Source: Cymbomonas tetramitiformis (taxonomy: Eukaryota; Chlorophyta; Pyramimonadophyceae; Pyramimonadales; Pyramimonadaceae). Taken from it: 64,000 nt of DNA. The notes beneath the pieces are model-generated. The model did not search any database, was not told the origin of the DNA, and saw only the letters and a program-made list of their open reading frames with translations. The DNA lies in assembly GCA_001247695.2 (NCBI GenBank), contig LGRX02035381.1, positions 1-64,000 on the forward strand, written 5' to 3'. The stretch's first letter is position 1; the number at the start of each line of letters is the position of its first letter. The position numbers and the translations under genes were made by a program. Below, piece by piece: positions 43,127-53,447 of the stretch.

Positions 43127-44550
43127 CAACGAATGATTTCTGAATTTCTGATTGCTCGATCTCGTCGGCCTCTGAGTCCGCAAGGTACTCGTCGATGGAA
43201 CAATGCCCGACTGCCTCTGCCGGCTCTACGAATGAATCAGAAGCCGGCTGAAAAGAGCACGTCACCGCCGAAATTAACGGCTCGAGCGGCACGGTCGGCA
43301 CGTAGGGGCGCACCGGGATGATGTCAACCCCACCGGGGAATTCCTCCGTCGGCACACGCCACTGGGCCATGTAGCCACCCGTAGCGAGCGCACCACCTGC
43401 CGAGGCACCGCCACCGTGCGGCACCACCTGCCGAGGCACCTCGCTCGCCACGGCGTTGGCCGAAGGCGCGCCCACCGGAGCGTGATGCTCAAGCACATCC
43501 CCGTCTTCCGCAAGGGAGATTTGGGAGAGATGGACGCCAACCTTTTCCTCCATAGCTCGCACCTGGCTAGTGAGGCCTTCCAGTGCGGACAGCACGCCGC
43601 TGCCCGAGTCAGGCACCGCGAAGCCGTAGGCGGAGACGCCAATCTCGTCGGACTCACCGCCCGCGAGCACCGCCGGCGCGCCATACTCCGCAACCGCCGC
43701 GGCAAACGCCTCCGACCCATCGTCTGCCGCCACCTCGCTGGAAGATCTGGCATATATAACGCCAACGTGCGCATGGCCTCGTCTGCCCCATCACCGTCAG
43801 CGGGCATGCAGTACGTCGCTGTCTCACCTGCCGCGCTCTTGCCACCGTACGGGCACTCCTTGTACCCGTGATATTCCTTACCTTCACCCTCTTTGCCGCA
43901 ACGATGGCGGAGGGGAAGGGCACGTCGATTGTCCCTGTCAAAACCAACAGGGGGTCCGAAAGCCGTCCAACCCTTTGCCGCGCCTGTTCCGAGGGAGAGA
44001 TGCCGCACCGCCAGCTTTTTGCATCTTAATCACGGCCTCAATTTTCTCGAGTCTCGTCGTCAACATCCCAAGCACCTCGAGGACCGTCTCGTCCGTGCCG
44101 GAGTAAGCGGCCCCAGCAACGTTGGGCCCTGCCGCCACTCCCAACTCCGCCTGTTGTTGTTCCCATGCGAGCCACAAAAATGTGAGTCACCAAGTTCGTG
44201 AGCGTGGACAACGGGACGGGTCGGAGGTCCGCGGGCATGGGGTAGCGCACACGAACCGCCGCATAAAAATCGGGGTCGAGGCGCTCGAAGAGTTTGTACT
44301 TGCGTGACATTTCGGTCGGAGTCCAATCCTCCGAGCGGTTGTCACGCACCAGCCTTTGTTCCCTCGCCAAGAGTGGGCGCGGGTCGACACGAGCGGGGTA
44401 GCGAAGTTGGGAATGTTCCTCCTGGAGGGTTTGGCGCACCCCTGGGGGCACACAACCCTTGCTCAAATCAAGGAGGGCGCGTCGTCCATCCCCGTCAGAG
44501 ACTAGGTCGGTCCTGAGGAGGAAGTGCTCAGCTGTTGAGTCCGTCTTCAC

Positions 44551-44670
44551 AATGTCACTCACGTCCGGCAGTTCCTGGGCCTAGCTGGTTATTATCGTCG
44601 GTTCATTCATTGTTTCTCCGACATCGCGCAGCCCCTCACCATGCTCACCAAGAACGAAGTGGAGTGGAGA
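44551..44670 (+). pseudogene. Ty3/gypsy reverse transcriptase fragment, antisense inside gag D
   Basis: Reads NVTHVRQFLGLAGYYRRFI, then CFSDIAQPLTMLTKNEVEW, the strongly conserved segment at the end of the Ty3/gypsy reverse transcriptase. It is on the plus strand, opposite to gag D, and lies between gag codons that adjoin in C (LLYDTLTY and IEPDS). No other part of a gypsy pol gene is nearby and no TSD is visible. Confidence 0.8.
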
Positions 44671-45109
44671 TGATACGCGAGCGTGTCGTACAAGAGTTCG
44701 TTGACCTTCGATATGACGGCCTTGGTGAGGTCGTCGAAGTCAAACGACGACAAGTCCAGACCAGCCGAGCTGAACTCGTTTTTCAGGACGACGACGATCT
44801 TGGAAAGTTTCTCGGAGTCTTTCGCGGCTTCAAAGAATTGCCGCCCAAGGAAAGCTCACGAACTGCCTTCGCCCATAGTCGATGTCGCCCTTTGGCATAA
44901 ACCGCGGCCACCTTCGCCACGTTCTCCTTGAAGAGCTGCCTCGCTTGCAAGACTCCGACAGAATCATCAGCGTGAGGAGTTGCGGGAACCGGTATAGGTG
45001 GCGTGGATGGTGTGGGTGAATCTCTTACTGCCGGAAGCAGCCTGATTGAGGCGTCAATGTCGCTGTCTAGCAACAGACGCCTCCTCGCTCGTGTATTTGC
45101 AGCACTCAT

Positions 45110-45483
45110 TTCTCTAGATACCTTTAGGAGATCGGCGGTGCGGTTGAAGGACAGGTGTCGCTAGCGGGTCGGGAAAAGCGAATTCCCAATGCAGCTTCGT
45201 TGAGGTGGCGGTGCGGTGTGAAATAGCCGAGTAGTGGCAAGCTAGCTTTGTTGTCCAGCAAGGCGCCGCGATGCCCGAAATCCGGCGGTCCCCCAAGGTG
45301 AATCAAATACTCAAGACATAATTCTTTGCCGCGAGCCTCACCGTAACGTCAGCTCATAGATCAGCGCATGCTCCCAAGCGTAGACGCAACACGCGTCCAC
45401 GCACCACCTACTCCAAGCGGCAAAGCTTAGCCGATCATGGCCAAAGCAGTGAGAAAATAATTAGCGTGAATGGGGTCACGACC
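45110..45483 (-). promoter_or_regulatory. Leader of element D
   Basis: Shares with A and C the post-LTR motif and the block TTTGGCCATGATCGGCTAA. No gene. Confidence 0.5.
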
Positions 45484-46204
45484 TAGGGGAATACACCCGT
45501 TCGCTATATTCAGATATATCAGATATCGCAGTCGAGTGCTACTTTCGGATAACAACTTGAACTGAATATTGAGAAGTAATAACTTAATAACCTAAACCTA
45601 AACCCGGAAGGGTCACATGAACTATACCCGTACTCGCACCCTAGTCACGATCTCAGTCTGGATACTCTGACTCAGGGGCCTGCCTGGTCAGAACTCGACA
45701 AGAATTAAACCCAAGTTCGAGCGGGGGTGAGCCCCAACACTCAGAGTGCACACCCCAAAAATGCGGTCGGATGACACGAAACGACTTCAACAAAATACTT
45801 TTATTAACGAAGCAAGCTAGTCCCCCCCTAAAGCAAGGCACGGTATCGGTTGCGCCGATAGTTAGATCTATCGAAGTATCGGCGATAATCCCACACTATC
45901 ACTATCAACCGATATGGTAATGCGTCACTATCACTATCGGTCGATGATGAAAATTTTGAATATTTAACTATCGCTATCGATCGGTTGCGCGCCAAGAAGG
46001 TATCGTTATCATACGATAGTGCCACGCGGACTATCTGTTATCGTTCGATGCCGAGACTGAAACTATGTGTCCATAACCGATTATGAAGGCGCACATCCCG
46101 CAATCCGCATTATCGGCCCTCATCCTAATTGAGTGGCCCACGGAGTCACTGTCTTGGCTATAGTGCAGCTTGGGACACCTGCATTTGAATTTTGAAATTA
46201 TTGG

Positions 46205-46268
46205 CCAATGGGATGTGGGAAATGTGATCCGCTCGTTGCTTGTCGATGCCAGATGGTGGCGATATAAG
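46205..46268 (+). promoter_or_regulatory. CCAAT and TATA boxes of the chromodomain gene
   Basis: CCAAT at 46205-46209 and GATATAAGAA (TATAA 46263-46267), about 140 bp before the proposed ATG. The 58-bp spacing fits a eukaryotic promoter. Confidence 0.45.
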
Positions 46269-46404
46269 AACACTTCGCCGGGTGACACCTTTGTTTCACT
46301 ACTTCACTACTACAGTATTTTATTCTCATACCGACTTACGCATCCTCAAGTCACCCCATCGTCAGTCAGCGTCATGACCCGTGCAAGCCGAAGGACGAGC
46401 TTCA

Positions 46405-46806
46405 ATGCATCGATCTACGGCCCGAACGACCCCTGTGCGGGCTGGTGGCAACCTGTCTTCAAAGCGAGCACGCTCGGAGCAGGTCGTATTGCGTGCCCAA
46501 GGCAAAGAGCCGATAAAGCGTTCCCAACAATCTCCATTCGACCCAACGGGCAACGATGAGCACGAGTATGTTGTTGCGTGCGTAAAGGGAGATAAGACTA
46601 GCTATGGCGCCGAACAATGGTTAGTTAGTTGGGAGGTAGATGGTGACCCTTTGGGGGATCATTGTAACACGTGGGAACCAGTGGAGAATTTGGCCGGCTG
46701 TAATGTGGAGATCGAGAAGTATCTCGAAGAAAAGAAGCAACGATTGCAAGCAGCCGAAGAAGCACTCGCTGCACGATCTTCCAGTGCTCGCTCGAGAGGT
46801 TGTTGA
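46405..46806 (+). CDS. Chromodomain protein within a hAT-like element
   Basis: 133 residues from ATG 46405. The N-terminal 50 residues are basic and Ser/Thr-rich. The rest is a chromodomain: EYVVACVKGDKTSYGAEQWL, then VSWE, then NTWEPVENLAGCNVEIEKYL, followed by a short coiled helix (EEKKQRLQAAEEAL). The conserved aromatic cage positions (Tyr, Trp, and Trp of NTWEP) are present, so methyl-lysine histone binding is plausible. Chromodomains are usual in retrotransposon integrases; a separate small gene inside a hAT-type element is unusual. A role in choosing chromatin targets is inference. It could also be a captured host gene. A small upstream ATG (46374) opens a different frame. Confidence 0.65.
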   Translation: MHRSTARTTPVRAGGNLSSKRARSEQVVLRAQGKEPIKRSQQSPFDPTGNDEHEYVVACVKGDKTSYGAEQWLVSWEVDGDPLGDHCNTWEPVENLAGCNVEIEKYLEEKKQRLQAAEEALAARSSSARSRGC

Positions 46807-47360
46807 GTGGCGAGTGGGCCGCATGCATGGCAATATGCAAAAGTGCACCTCCGAATGCACCTTGAAGCACATCATGATGGCTAGTGTGAACACCAAATAG
46901 GATAGTTGAACTGCGGTGATTACCTGGTTGAGCCGAACGTGTGTATGCACAGACTGTCAAACTCTGCTGACGGGCCACACCGTGCCTGGATAAGCCGACT
47001 AGCTGAGTATGTAGAAACTAGAAAGCTAGAACGAAACCCTGTGGTTGGCCCCACTGTGCAGCGCTCGTAGCTTGCGCGCATTGCTGACTATCGCTAATTA
47101 GACAATTGTTGGTAATTATTAGTTGCCTTCAGCATACTATCACTATCGTTCGATCTGTCTGTGCATAACTATCGTTATCGGTCGATAGTCAACATTTTTA
47201 AATAGTAAACTATCACTATCAACCGATACTTTCATTATGATTATCCCTATCATTCGATGAATGGCGTGCTGACTATCATTATTCACCGATTGTATTTTTT
47301 CAACTATCAGTTGGCAACCGATATAAAAAAATTCGACCGATACCATGCCTTGCCCTAAAG

Positions 47361-48778
47361 GGTAGGCCAAGCTAGGGGAGCCATAGAAGACTCGCAGGCT
47401 CCAGCGAGCTCGTGGGAGCTCCTGCGCCAGACGTTCCAACCGTTCGTTTCCAACCTCCGAAAAAAACATGACAACGAGTATCACATAATATTCAATCGAA
47501 AAAGCTCAGACATCCCACGGTAAAAATCATTTCGTCGATATGTTTCTTCAAGTTTTTTTTTAAAAAACTGCCATTGCTTGGTTGCGCCCCTCGCAGCCTG
47601 TTATTCTGCAACCAGCGGGCTGGTCCCCTCAACGATACCTTGAAATAGGGTCATGGGGGGTTCCGAAGCCCCTCTTAGAAATCTGGGTTGTGATGTGATG
47701 GCCCGTCCCCCAAAGAGCAAAGCGTTGGCATCCTTTTGTAGTTTCTAATTTCTACAACATCGAACCACTCTGGCTAGTGAGTACCATACTCATCTGCTTG
47801 CTCGCTTGGTCAAGATGTATCCACACGTGTGGGTTGTGTTTTCCCTCAATGCATATGCGCTTAAATCGGTAAGTCAGGTACACTTGAGCGATGTAACACA
47901 AGACAGTGTGCCATTTCCACCTAGGTTGTATGACGGATGCTCCCGCCGTTGGCTTGACGAAATGCACATATGCAGTAGTCAGAAGTTCTCTCGCTTTCCA
48001 GCAGTGCCGACCCCATAGTCCTCAATATTTGCTGATATGAAGGATAAGATGGACAAGCGGGTTGCGGATATCGGAAAGGTCAGCTGATCTTAATAAGACC
48101 AAAGACCAATACATAGCAAGCCTACCAACCGGCCCGAGCACGCCGTGGGAGAGCTCATATATTCCAAACATACCACCCGCAATCTCGCTTCGTGACCACG
48201 GGGCATCTGCCTGAATTCGCCTAACTTTTAAAGCAAAACATACACAATATTCCCGGATACTAAATAGTACGCCTATGCCCGGAGAAGCTCCAAGGGCACA
48301 TATATCGCCGAGCGCAGTCGCTGTGGGCGCCCTGTAGGATGGATGGGAGGTGAGTTGCGACACCCGGCTTCTATCACGTGGCAATCACTGTAAACGAGGG
48401 CAACAGACCGCCCTTACAGTCCCCCAACGATGATCGTTCACCCCGCACGCACTTTCATCCCTGCTGGGGACTGAAACAGCCTATCCGTACCGACTACGAG
48501 AGTAACAGACAAAAGGCTAGCACTCCTCTTGCAGTCGCCTCACTTGGTTGTGGTCCTCAGTACGCAGTTCAGCCTAAGAGTGCACTTCACTAAGTACTCG
48601 GAAAGCCCTTCCTCGCCGGTGTGCAGACAACGTTACCGTGCCCTCCTTGCTCTGCTACAGCCCGGTTCAGGCAACATTTAATGTGGTGTATCCCTCAGGT
48701 TGTAAAGACAGAAACCCATAGACGCCTCCTGCGCGCTAGCAGTCAGCAAAGGTTGTTGATATCACTACACAGGTTGAG
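47361..48778. other. No gene recognised
   Basis: Open frames at 47752-48018 and 48022-48384 are short and without recognisable motifs. A CGATAT-poor, ordinary-composition spacer before the histone pair. Confidence 0.4.
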
Positions 48779-48795
48779 GGTGTTTTAAAAACACC
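48779..48795 (-). terminator. Histone-type 3' stem-loop of H2A
   Basis: On the minus strand GGTGTTTTTAAAACACC lies 27 nt after the stop codon: a 6-bp stem and 5-nt loop (or a longer A-T extended stem), preceded by AAAAT. It matches the H2B hairpin in stem and position, so it is probably the replication-dependent histone mRNA 3' end signal. Confidence 0.7.
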
Positions 48796-48822
48796 ATTTT
48801 AACAGAGGGCTTTGCGAAGTGC

Positions 48823-49197
48823 TTATTCGGCCTTCTTGCCAGTCTTCTTGGGAAGAAGTACCTGGTGGATGTTAGGGAGCACGCCACCACCGGAAATGGT
48901 AACCTGGCCAAGGAGCTTGGAAAGCTCCTCATCATTGCGCACAGCCAATTGGATGTGACGAGGGACAATGCGGGTCTTCTTGTTGTCACGAGAGGCGTTA
49001 CCGGCCAACTCCAGGACCTCAGCGGTCAAATACTCAAGCACTGCGGCAAGGTAAACGGGAGCACCCGCGCCTACACGAGTGGCATACTTGCCAGCCTTAA
49101 GATACCTGGCAATACGGCCGACAGGGAACTGGAGTCCTGCCTTAGCCGAGCGGGTCACAGACTTCTTCCCAGTTTTACCTTTGCCGCGTCCAGACAT
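48823..49197 (-). CDS. H2A: Core histone H2A
   Basis: 124 residues, intronless. Canonical features are the SGRGKGK N-terminus, the [15 protein letters not shown] helix, the acidic-patch segment [13 protein letters not shown], and [16 protein letters not shown] and [13 protein letters not shown] at the C-terminus. It ends KKTGKKAE, without the SQ(E/D) motif of H2A.X and without H2A.Z features, so it is a bulk replication-type H2A. Head-to-head with H2B over a 425-bp intergenic region, as in many eukaryotes, implying coordinated S-phase expression. The ATG is the only one consistent with the conserved N-terminus. Confidence 0.98.
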   Translation of the reverse strand: MSGRGKGKTGKKSVTRSAKAGLQFPVGRIARYLKAGKYATRVGAGAPVYLAAVLEYLTAEVLELAGNASRDNKKTRIVPRHIQLAVRNDEELSKLLGQVTISGGGVLPNIHQVLLPKKTGKKAE

Positions 49198-49622
49198 TTT
49201 TTGACGATTATGGATTAACCTAAAGAATGGGGGTAGTGGGATGTTTTTCTGTTAGGAATGAATGGACGCCCTTGCGAAGGCTACGTATAAATTTTCTTGT
49301 TGAGCATGGAATGCGTGTTGAGCTGAGCTGGTGACTTGAAATCTCGGACGAACAGGCCTAGTCGAATGGCCAATCAAAATATCTAGAGGTTGCCTCCTAC
49401 AATCGATGTTGGCAATTGACAATTATCATCGATCCAGCACTCTTGTTCAACCTGCGTTTCATTGGTAGATAACACATCACTCTCAGCTTTCGACGTGATC
49501 CTAAAGCCCATCACTTTTACCACCGTGTGTTTAAGGTCGCGCAACTTCGAACCACTAGCACACTGCAAGTTTCAATCAACAGCTGACCTACTCTCTCTTA
49601 CTTGTTCTTCACATACACGAAA
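49198..49622. promoter_or_regulatory. Bidirectional H2A/H2B promoter
   Basis: 425 bp between the two start codons. Contains CCAAT on the plus strand (49370-49374) and its complement ATTGG (49461-49465), and a TATA-like TATAAAT at 49286-49292, which read on the minus strand as TTTATA lies about 90 bp before the H2A ATG. Confidence 0.55.
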
Positions 49623-49988
49623 ATGGCCCCCCCGAAGAAGGCTGAGAAAACCCCCGCCAAGAAGACTGTCGTCAAGTCTACTGATAGCAAGAAGAAGAAG
49701 TCAAAGAAGTCTGTGGAGTCTTACAAGATTTACATCTACAAGGTGCTCAAGCAGGTGCACCCGGACACCGGAATCTCTAGCAAGGCCATGAGCATCATGA
49801 ACTCTTTCATCAACGATATTTTCGAGAAGATCGCTGGTGAGTCTGCTAAGCTTGCGAGGTACAACAAGAAGCCGACCATTACGTCCCGTGAGATTCAGAC
49901 CGGTGTGCGCCTGATTCTGCCCGGCGAGCTCGCGAAGCACGCAGTGTCTGAGGGCACTAAGGCGGTGACCAAGTTCACCAGTGCCTAA
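49623..49988 (+). CDS. H2B: Core histone H2B
   Basis: 121 residues, intronless, starting [14 protein letters not shown]. The Lys-rich tail is followed by the histone fold: [36 protein letters not shown] and the C-terminal helix [20 protein letters not shown], which includes the lysine that is monoubiquitinated in other eukaryotes. An upstream in-frame TTG is not a plausible start. Expression is presumably shared with H2A through the common promoter. Confidence 0.98.
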   Translation: MAPPKKAEKTPAKKTVVKSTDSKKKKSKKSVESYKIYIYKVLKQVHPDTGISSKAMSIMNSFINDIFEKIAGESAKLARYNKKPTITSREIQTGVRLILPGELAKHAVSEGTKAVTKFTSA

Positions 49989-50021
49989 GCACCTCGCCCA
50001 CAGTCAAGCCAAGTGAAAAAA

Positions 50022-50040
50022 TGGTGTTGGATCGACACCA
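50022..50040 (+). terminator. Histone-type 3' stem-loop of H2B
   Basis: GGTGTTGGATCGACACC, 34 nt after the stop and preceded by AAAAAAT, pairs GGTGTT with GACACC around a 5-nt loop. The layout is the same as downstream of H2A. Confidence 0.7.
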
Positions 50041-50985
50041 CCTACCTTCCGAACTCTTATCCTCGTTTTGGGGCTTGGTGAGAGGGCCATAGACATCGCA
50101 CGGCTTGCTGGCATAGCTGCAGTGTTGCTCGCCTGGCGCCTTTGGAGCATAAGATTACTGGTAACTGAGTTTCCTGTGCTATCAGCCAAGACTTTAGTAT
50201 TGACTTTTGGGATGTAGCGCACGGCCATCTTGAGCCGTGTTCAATGCTGTGGGAGGCTAGTACCGCCCAGCACACCCGCAGTAAGATAATGAATCCTTGT
50301 CATATGGGCGACCGGTATGTCTCTGGAGCTTGCATCGCAATTGCAAGGCCGTGGGCGTGCGTAAGGCACGTAGCGCGAAGTCGCATAGGTGTCTGCTGCT
50401 GGTGGGGGGTCTATCTTAACGGATGATCTCCATGCATCTGGTGTGATAAAACTCTGGCTGGGAGCACCATAGAAATAGTGTGCTGGTAATGACGTGCGCA
50501 AAAAGTATATGCTGAGGTTCATGCACGTCCGATTATGCTATTGCCCCTTTCCGACTGTCTCTTCCGCCTCCCCCGATGTGCCGTGCCTCATGCTTGCACT
50601 GGGTTGCTTTGGAAAACTTGTGTTTCCTCACGGTTAAAATAGGGTCCTTATGGTTGAAGCCGATTTTCAGTAATTTAGTGTACTTTGATGTCAAAGTACA
50701 AACGTTACTTGACAAACATGGTCCTACCTGTTAATCTGCCTTTATTGTTAGCCGACCCGTGGACTTCGACTGACCCTTCAAACTCCGAGCTGGCCTGCTT
50801 TCAAGCCAAGGACCATACGTATCTTGTTGGGGCGCTGAACTTGCTGACTATTAAGAACAGTAATCATATGCAATTGAAGAGACTTTGCAAACATGAGATA
50901 TATCACTACCCTTGAATTTATTGTTGTAACCAAGTGTTGTTGTTGTCGCTCGCACGTCATCGATCAGCCAGTGGTGGTTTGCCAC
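50041..50985. other. No gene recognised
   Basis: Spacer after H2B; only short, unremarkable frames. Confidence 0.4.
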
Positions 50986-51170
50986 GAGTAAGTAATAAAA
51001 GACTTATTACTTCACTCGTCTGGTTGGTCTGGCTGATGTGTCACCAGCACACTGCTACACACAGGTGTAAGTCTAGGGTGGACTTATACCTATGACGCAG
51101 TGCGATGATGACATCAGCCAGACCAGCTAGAAGCCCGACCTAATTGGTAACCTAGGTTAACAATTAGGTC
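50986..51170. repeat. Cluster of nested hairpins
   Basis: Three adjacent inverted repeats: AGTAATAA/TTATTACT near 50990-51015, a long one with TGGTCTGGCTGATGT pairing with ACATCAGCCAGACCA (about 51020-51127), and CCTAATTGGTAACC/GGTTAACAATTAGG near 51137-51170. The middle one may be a small foldback element. Confidence 0.7.
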
Positions 51171-51715
51171 AAGCCTGACTGAGTCCGAAGCTATGTGCAA
51201 ATGAATCTAGTTCAAGCCCGGGCAAACACGACAATTACAAGTCAACAGGTGGGTTTGAAGACCCGCGACGACATGGAGGCAAATGGGGAGAGTCCTAGCC
51301 AGATCCCGCGCACGGAACAAGACGGTGAAACGCGGAACACGACGGTCGAATGTGCACAAACAAAATATCCAGTTACGGGACGGGAACATTCGTGGGGCAC
51401 ATAATCATGCAGGGCGAACGTCAAGTTCGTGTGGATGCGGAGAGGTGGACACAAACACTTGCCACATGCCCCGTGTCAGATATATAGTTCCGCTGTAATA
51501 TATATCTAGCTGGAGAGATAAACCCTGAGTTGAGGGTTACGATATCAGAACGGTTAAAGTGTCATTGATAAAAAGTCGAGATAACATAAATACCTAACGG
51601 GTGTTTCCCGTCTACTGGTGACGGTCACCCAACCTACTATAGGAAGTGACATGTGACAGTTTCGGGGGTCACAGTGTCAAATCCAGCACACCACCTAGGG
51701 TGGTGACCGGAGCTA
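51171..51715. other. No gene recognised
   Basis: LTR-like composition (TATATATCTAGC, CACAGTGTCAAATCCAGCAC); a related CACAGTGTCATATCCAGCAC occurs at 41540. No paired repeat confirmed. Confidence 0.35.
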
Positions 51716-52144
51716 GTGGTGAATAATAATAATAAAACATTTACGCTAGCAAAGGGGACAAAGTCCTGAGAGTGCAGTATCCCTGCAAAGCAGGCTAGTG
51801 AAAACACCAGGGGCTACTCCCTCTGCTACAGCGCGCCCACAAAAAGGGGCTCAGCCCGCTTGTCAGCGGGGTGACATCTAGAGAAAAAGCAAAGTGCTAA
51901 AAAAACTCTAGAAGATGGAGAAGCAGCCATGGCCGGGTGAGTGGAGGGGTGGCTGATTCTGAATGGTGGGGAAGGAAGTCGAAGAATTCAGGGGGTTTTT
52001 GGAGACGTTGAGAAAGGTGGCCGGGGTGGGCGGGGATAGGGGTGGGGGAGGGGAGGGGGGACGGCCCCTCCTTGGGGTCTCGTCGGGGGCCGGGAGTTTA
52101 CACTCCCAGCTCCCAACCCATCCTATATCGCAGGTCTTTGAGAA

Positions 52145-53439
52145 TTATTGCAAGAGGGTTTGAAGGAAATCATTTGACGGTTGAACGGCTTCTGTTTCCG
52201 ACATGGTTTCATTGCTTGGGATGTCAACTGTATGTGGGTTAGTGTTTAAGGTGGTGGTTGTGCTTAACTTAAACACGTCTCGCCTATTTTTGGTGTGTTG
52301 CCTGCAAATTCTTGAAAGTTTTTTGAGAAGTGGTTTAATCTTACCACTTGGTACACCTATCGTGTTGAGAACGGAACCAAAAAGAGGGGGGAGGTATCCC
52401 ATGAGTGTAAGAGCTTTGGGCCATTTCACGGTGCTCATGAAGGTCTTGGAATTTGCATTGGTGATTGTCGTGTCGTAGTGGCCACCATAATAGGACTCGT
52501 TATCACTCTGACGATAAGGAGGGTCTTGAGTGGGCCATGGGCGGAGTGAAAAGGGAAGTACTTCGTCCCTTTCGTTCATAACTTCTTTCCAAATATCAGT
52601 GCTAGCTCCTGTGTATTCAAGTCTCTTCTTCGTGACCTTAGACTTGGGAAGGACATTGAGAAACCATCTAGCAATCTTTTTCTGCGTAGACCTTCAGTCA
52701 AAGGCTGGTTGGATGTCACTGGGTGCGCTGTATATGGCTATAATTACAACATCCGAAAAGTCATCCTTATAGCACCCACCACCTGGGAGAACGTAGGGGT
52801 CATCACCCGTCCAATAACCATGTGGGATGAATGGGATAGTGTTATGCGGGAATTTGAAGACAAGTTTAAAGCCTTTATCAAACCATCTTTTTGGTTTTGG
52901 GGGGACAGCCAAGGCATTGTATCGGTTGTGCCGATATTCTGATATATCGACATATCGGTAAATATTGGCATATAAGTCTCAATCGATATCCATTTTGCGC
53001 ACATTTAATCGATATATCGGTATCGCTTCGCTTCGGAATTCAAAGTGTTATGTGTTGTATATGAGAAAGCGTATATAATTTTGAGATATCGATATGTATC
53101 GATATCGCCGATAATCGATTAGAATTATTAAATATCGAAATCGATCGATAAGGAATTCTGCAACCGATACAATGCCCTGGGGACAGCGGGAGGATCCATG
53201 TTCCTGAAAATCCAGGGACAGTGTTGGCCGCTTTATGGCCCATTTCCAAGGTGGACATAACCGCCGAAGATTTCCCTTCGTTTCTTTCCCATCGAAAGGG
53301 GGGTTTCCATAAACGATTCTGCCAATGCCTGTTATCGGGTCCACATAGGCATCCCAAGCGAGACCATCAAAGCCAACTTTCCCATGATGGCAGAACGGCC
53401 TGAGGGTTTTTTTTCATTCTTGCGGTGGGTATGAAGGTG
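52145..53439 (-). pseudogene. C-terminal part of the LINE methyltransferase polyprotein, copy 2
   Basis: Same protein as 61749-64000, with about 80-90 percent similarity by eye. It keeps GRIVYGNPPFDGK, GYWTGDDPYVLPGGGCY, MGYLPPLFGSVLNTIG and the C-terminus ending NDFLQTLLQ. Frameshifts occur near 53275 and in the region 52580-52700, and the MITE splits it after a PGFSGTWILPLS block. Not functional. Confidence 0.75.
52910..53179. mobile_element. hAT-like MITE of the chromodomain-element family
   Basis: 270 bp, ends CAAGGCATTGTATCGGTTG and CAACCGATACAATGCCCTG, TSD GGGACAGC (52902-52909 and 53180-53187), interior full of CGATATATCG palindromes. Confidence 0.9.
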
Positions 53440-53447
53440 GTGGTGAA

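Larger units (their letters stand above)
42206..45109 (-). pseudogene. gag-type gene of element D
   Basis: Starts at ATG 45109 (RRRLLLDSDIDASIRLLPAVRD), continues with GRHRLWAKAVRE, shifts frame near 44840 into LSKIVVVLKNEFSSAGL, and is interrupted at 44551-44670. It resumes with GDGRRALLDLSKG, RYPARVDPRPLLARE, a zinc knuckle close to CGKEGEGKEYHGYKEC (the first Cys of the CX2C pair appears replaced), and VSAYGF. Element 42415-43126 interrupts it; without it and one CAA the frame reads EIQKSFVG into RPQQTIGCVAPPPGLRP and a membrane segment LLACFLGLLGIGFAGAAG. A stop at 42206 lies at the LTR junction, about 20 residues after the membrane segment. Confidence 0.65.
42068..45700 (-). mobile_element. 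LTR retrotransposon D, gag-only, minus strand
   Basis: The 5' LTR is 45484-45700 (217 bp on the minus strand, starting TGTCGAGTTC and ending CCCCTA). The 3' LTR is 42068-42217, lacking its first 67 bp. TSD AGAAT at 42063-42067 and 45701-45705. The post-LTR region reads GGTCGTGACCCCATTCACGC, as in A and C. It contains gag D, the DNA element 42415-43126 and a fragment of Ty3/gypsy reverse transcriptase at 44551-44670. The end of gag, the 3' untranslated part and the start of the 3' LTR have been deleted together. Confidence 0.8.
45834..47352. mobile_element. hAT-like element carrying a chromodomain gene
   Basis: TIRs CAAGGCACGGTATCGG and CCGATACCATGCCTTG, exact 8-bp TSD CCCTAAAG (45826-45833 and 47353-47360). 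Both subterminal regions are filled with CTATCGATCGGTTG-like repeats in both orientations. Its only gene is a chromodomain ORF; no hAT transposase is visible. A 270-bp MITE of the same family sits at 52910-53179 and a diverged copy ends at 55515. Confidence 0.85.
51724..53439 (-). mobile_element. 5'-truncated LINE with methyltransferase domain, copy 2
   Basis: Homologous to the LINE at 61349-64000 from its TTA-repeat 3' tail (minus strand ...TTTTATTATTATTATT) up to 53439, where similarity stops. Direct repeats GTGGTGAA at 51716-51723 and 53440-53447 fit a target-primed TSD. It is interrupted by the MITE 52910-53179. Confidence 0.75.

Noticed and set aside
42377..43321. 314-codon plus-strand ORF
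   Set aside because: Runs across the minisatellite of a DNA element and both its borders into antisense gag; its peptides are repeat-derived.
49602..49622. Upstream TTG start for H2B adding seven residues
   Set aside because: Non-ATG, and the conserved histone N-terminus MAPPKK begins at 49623.
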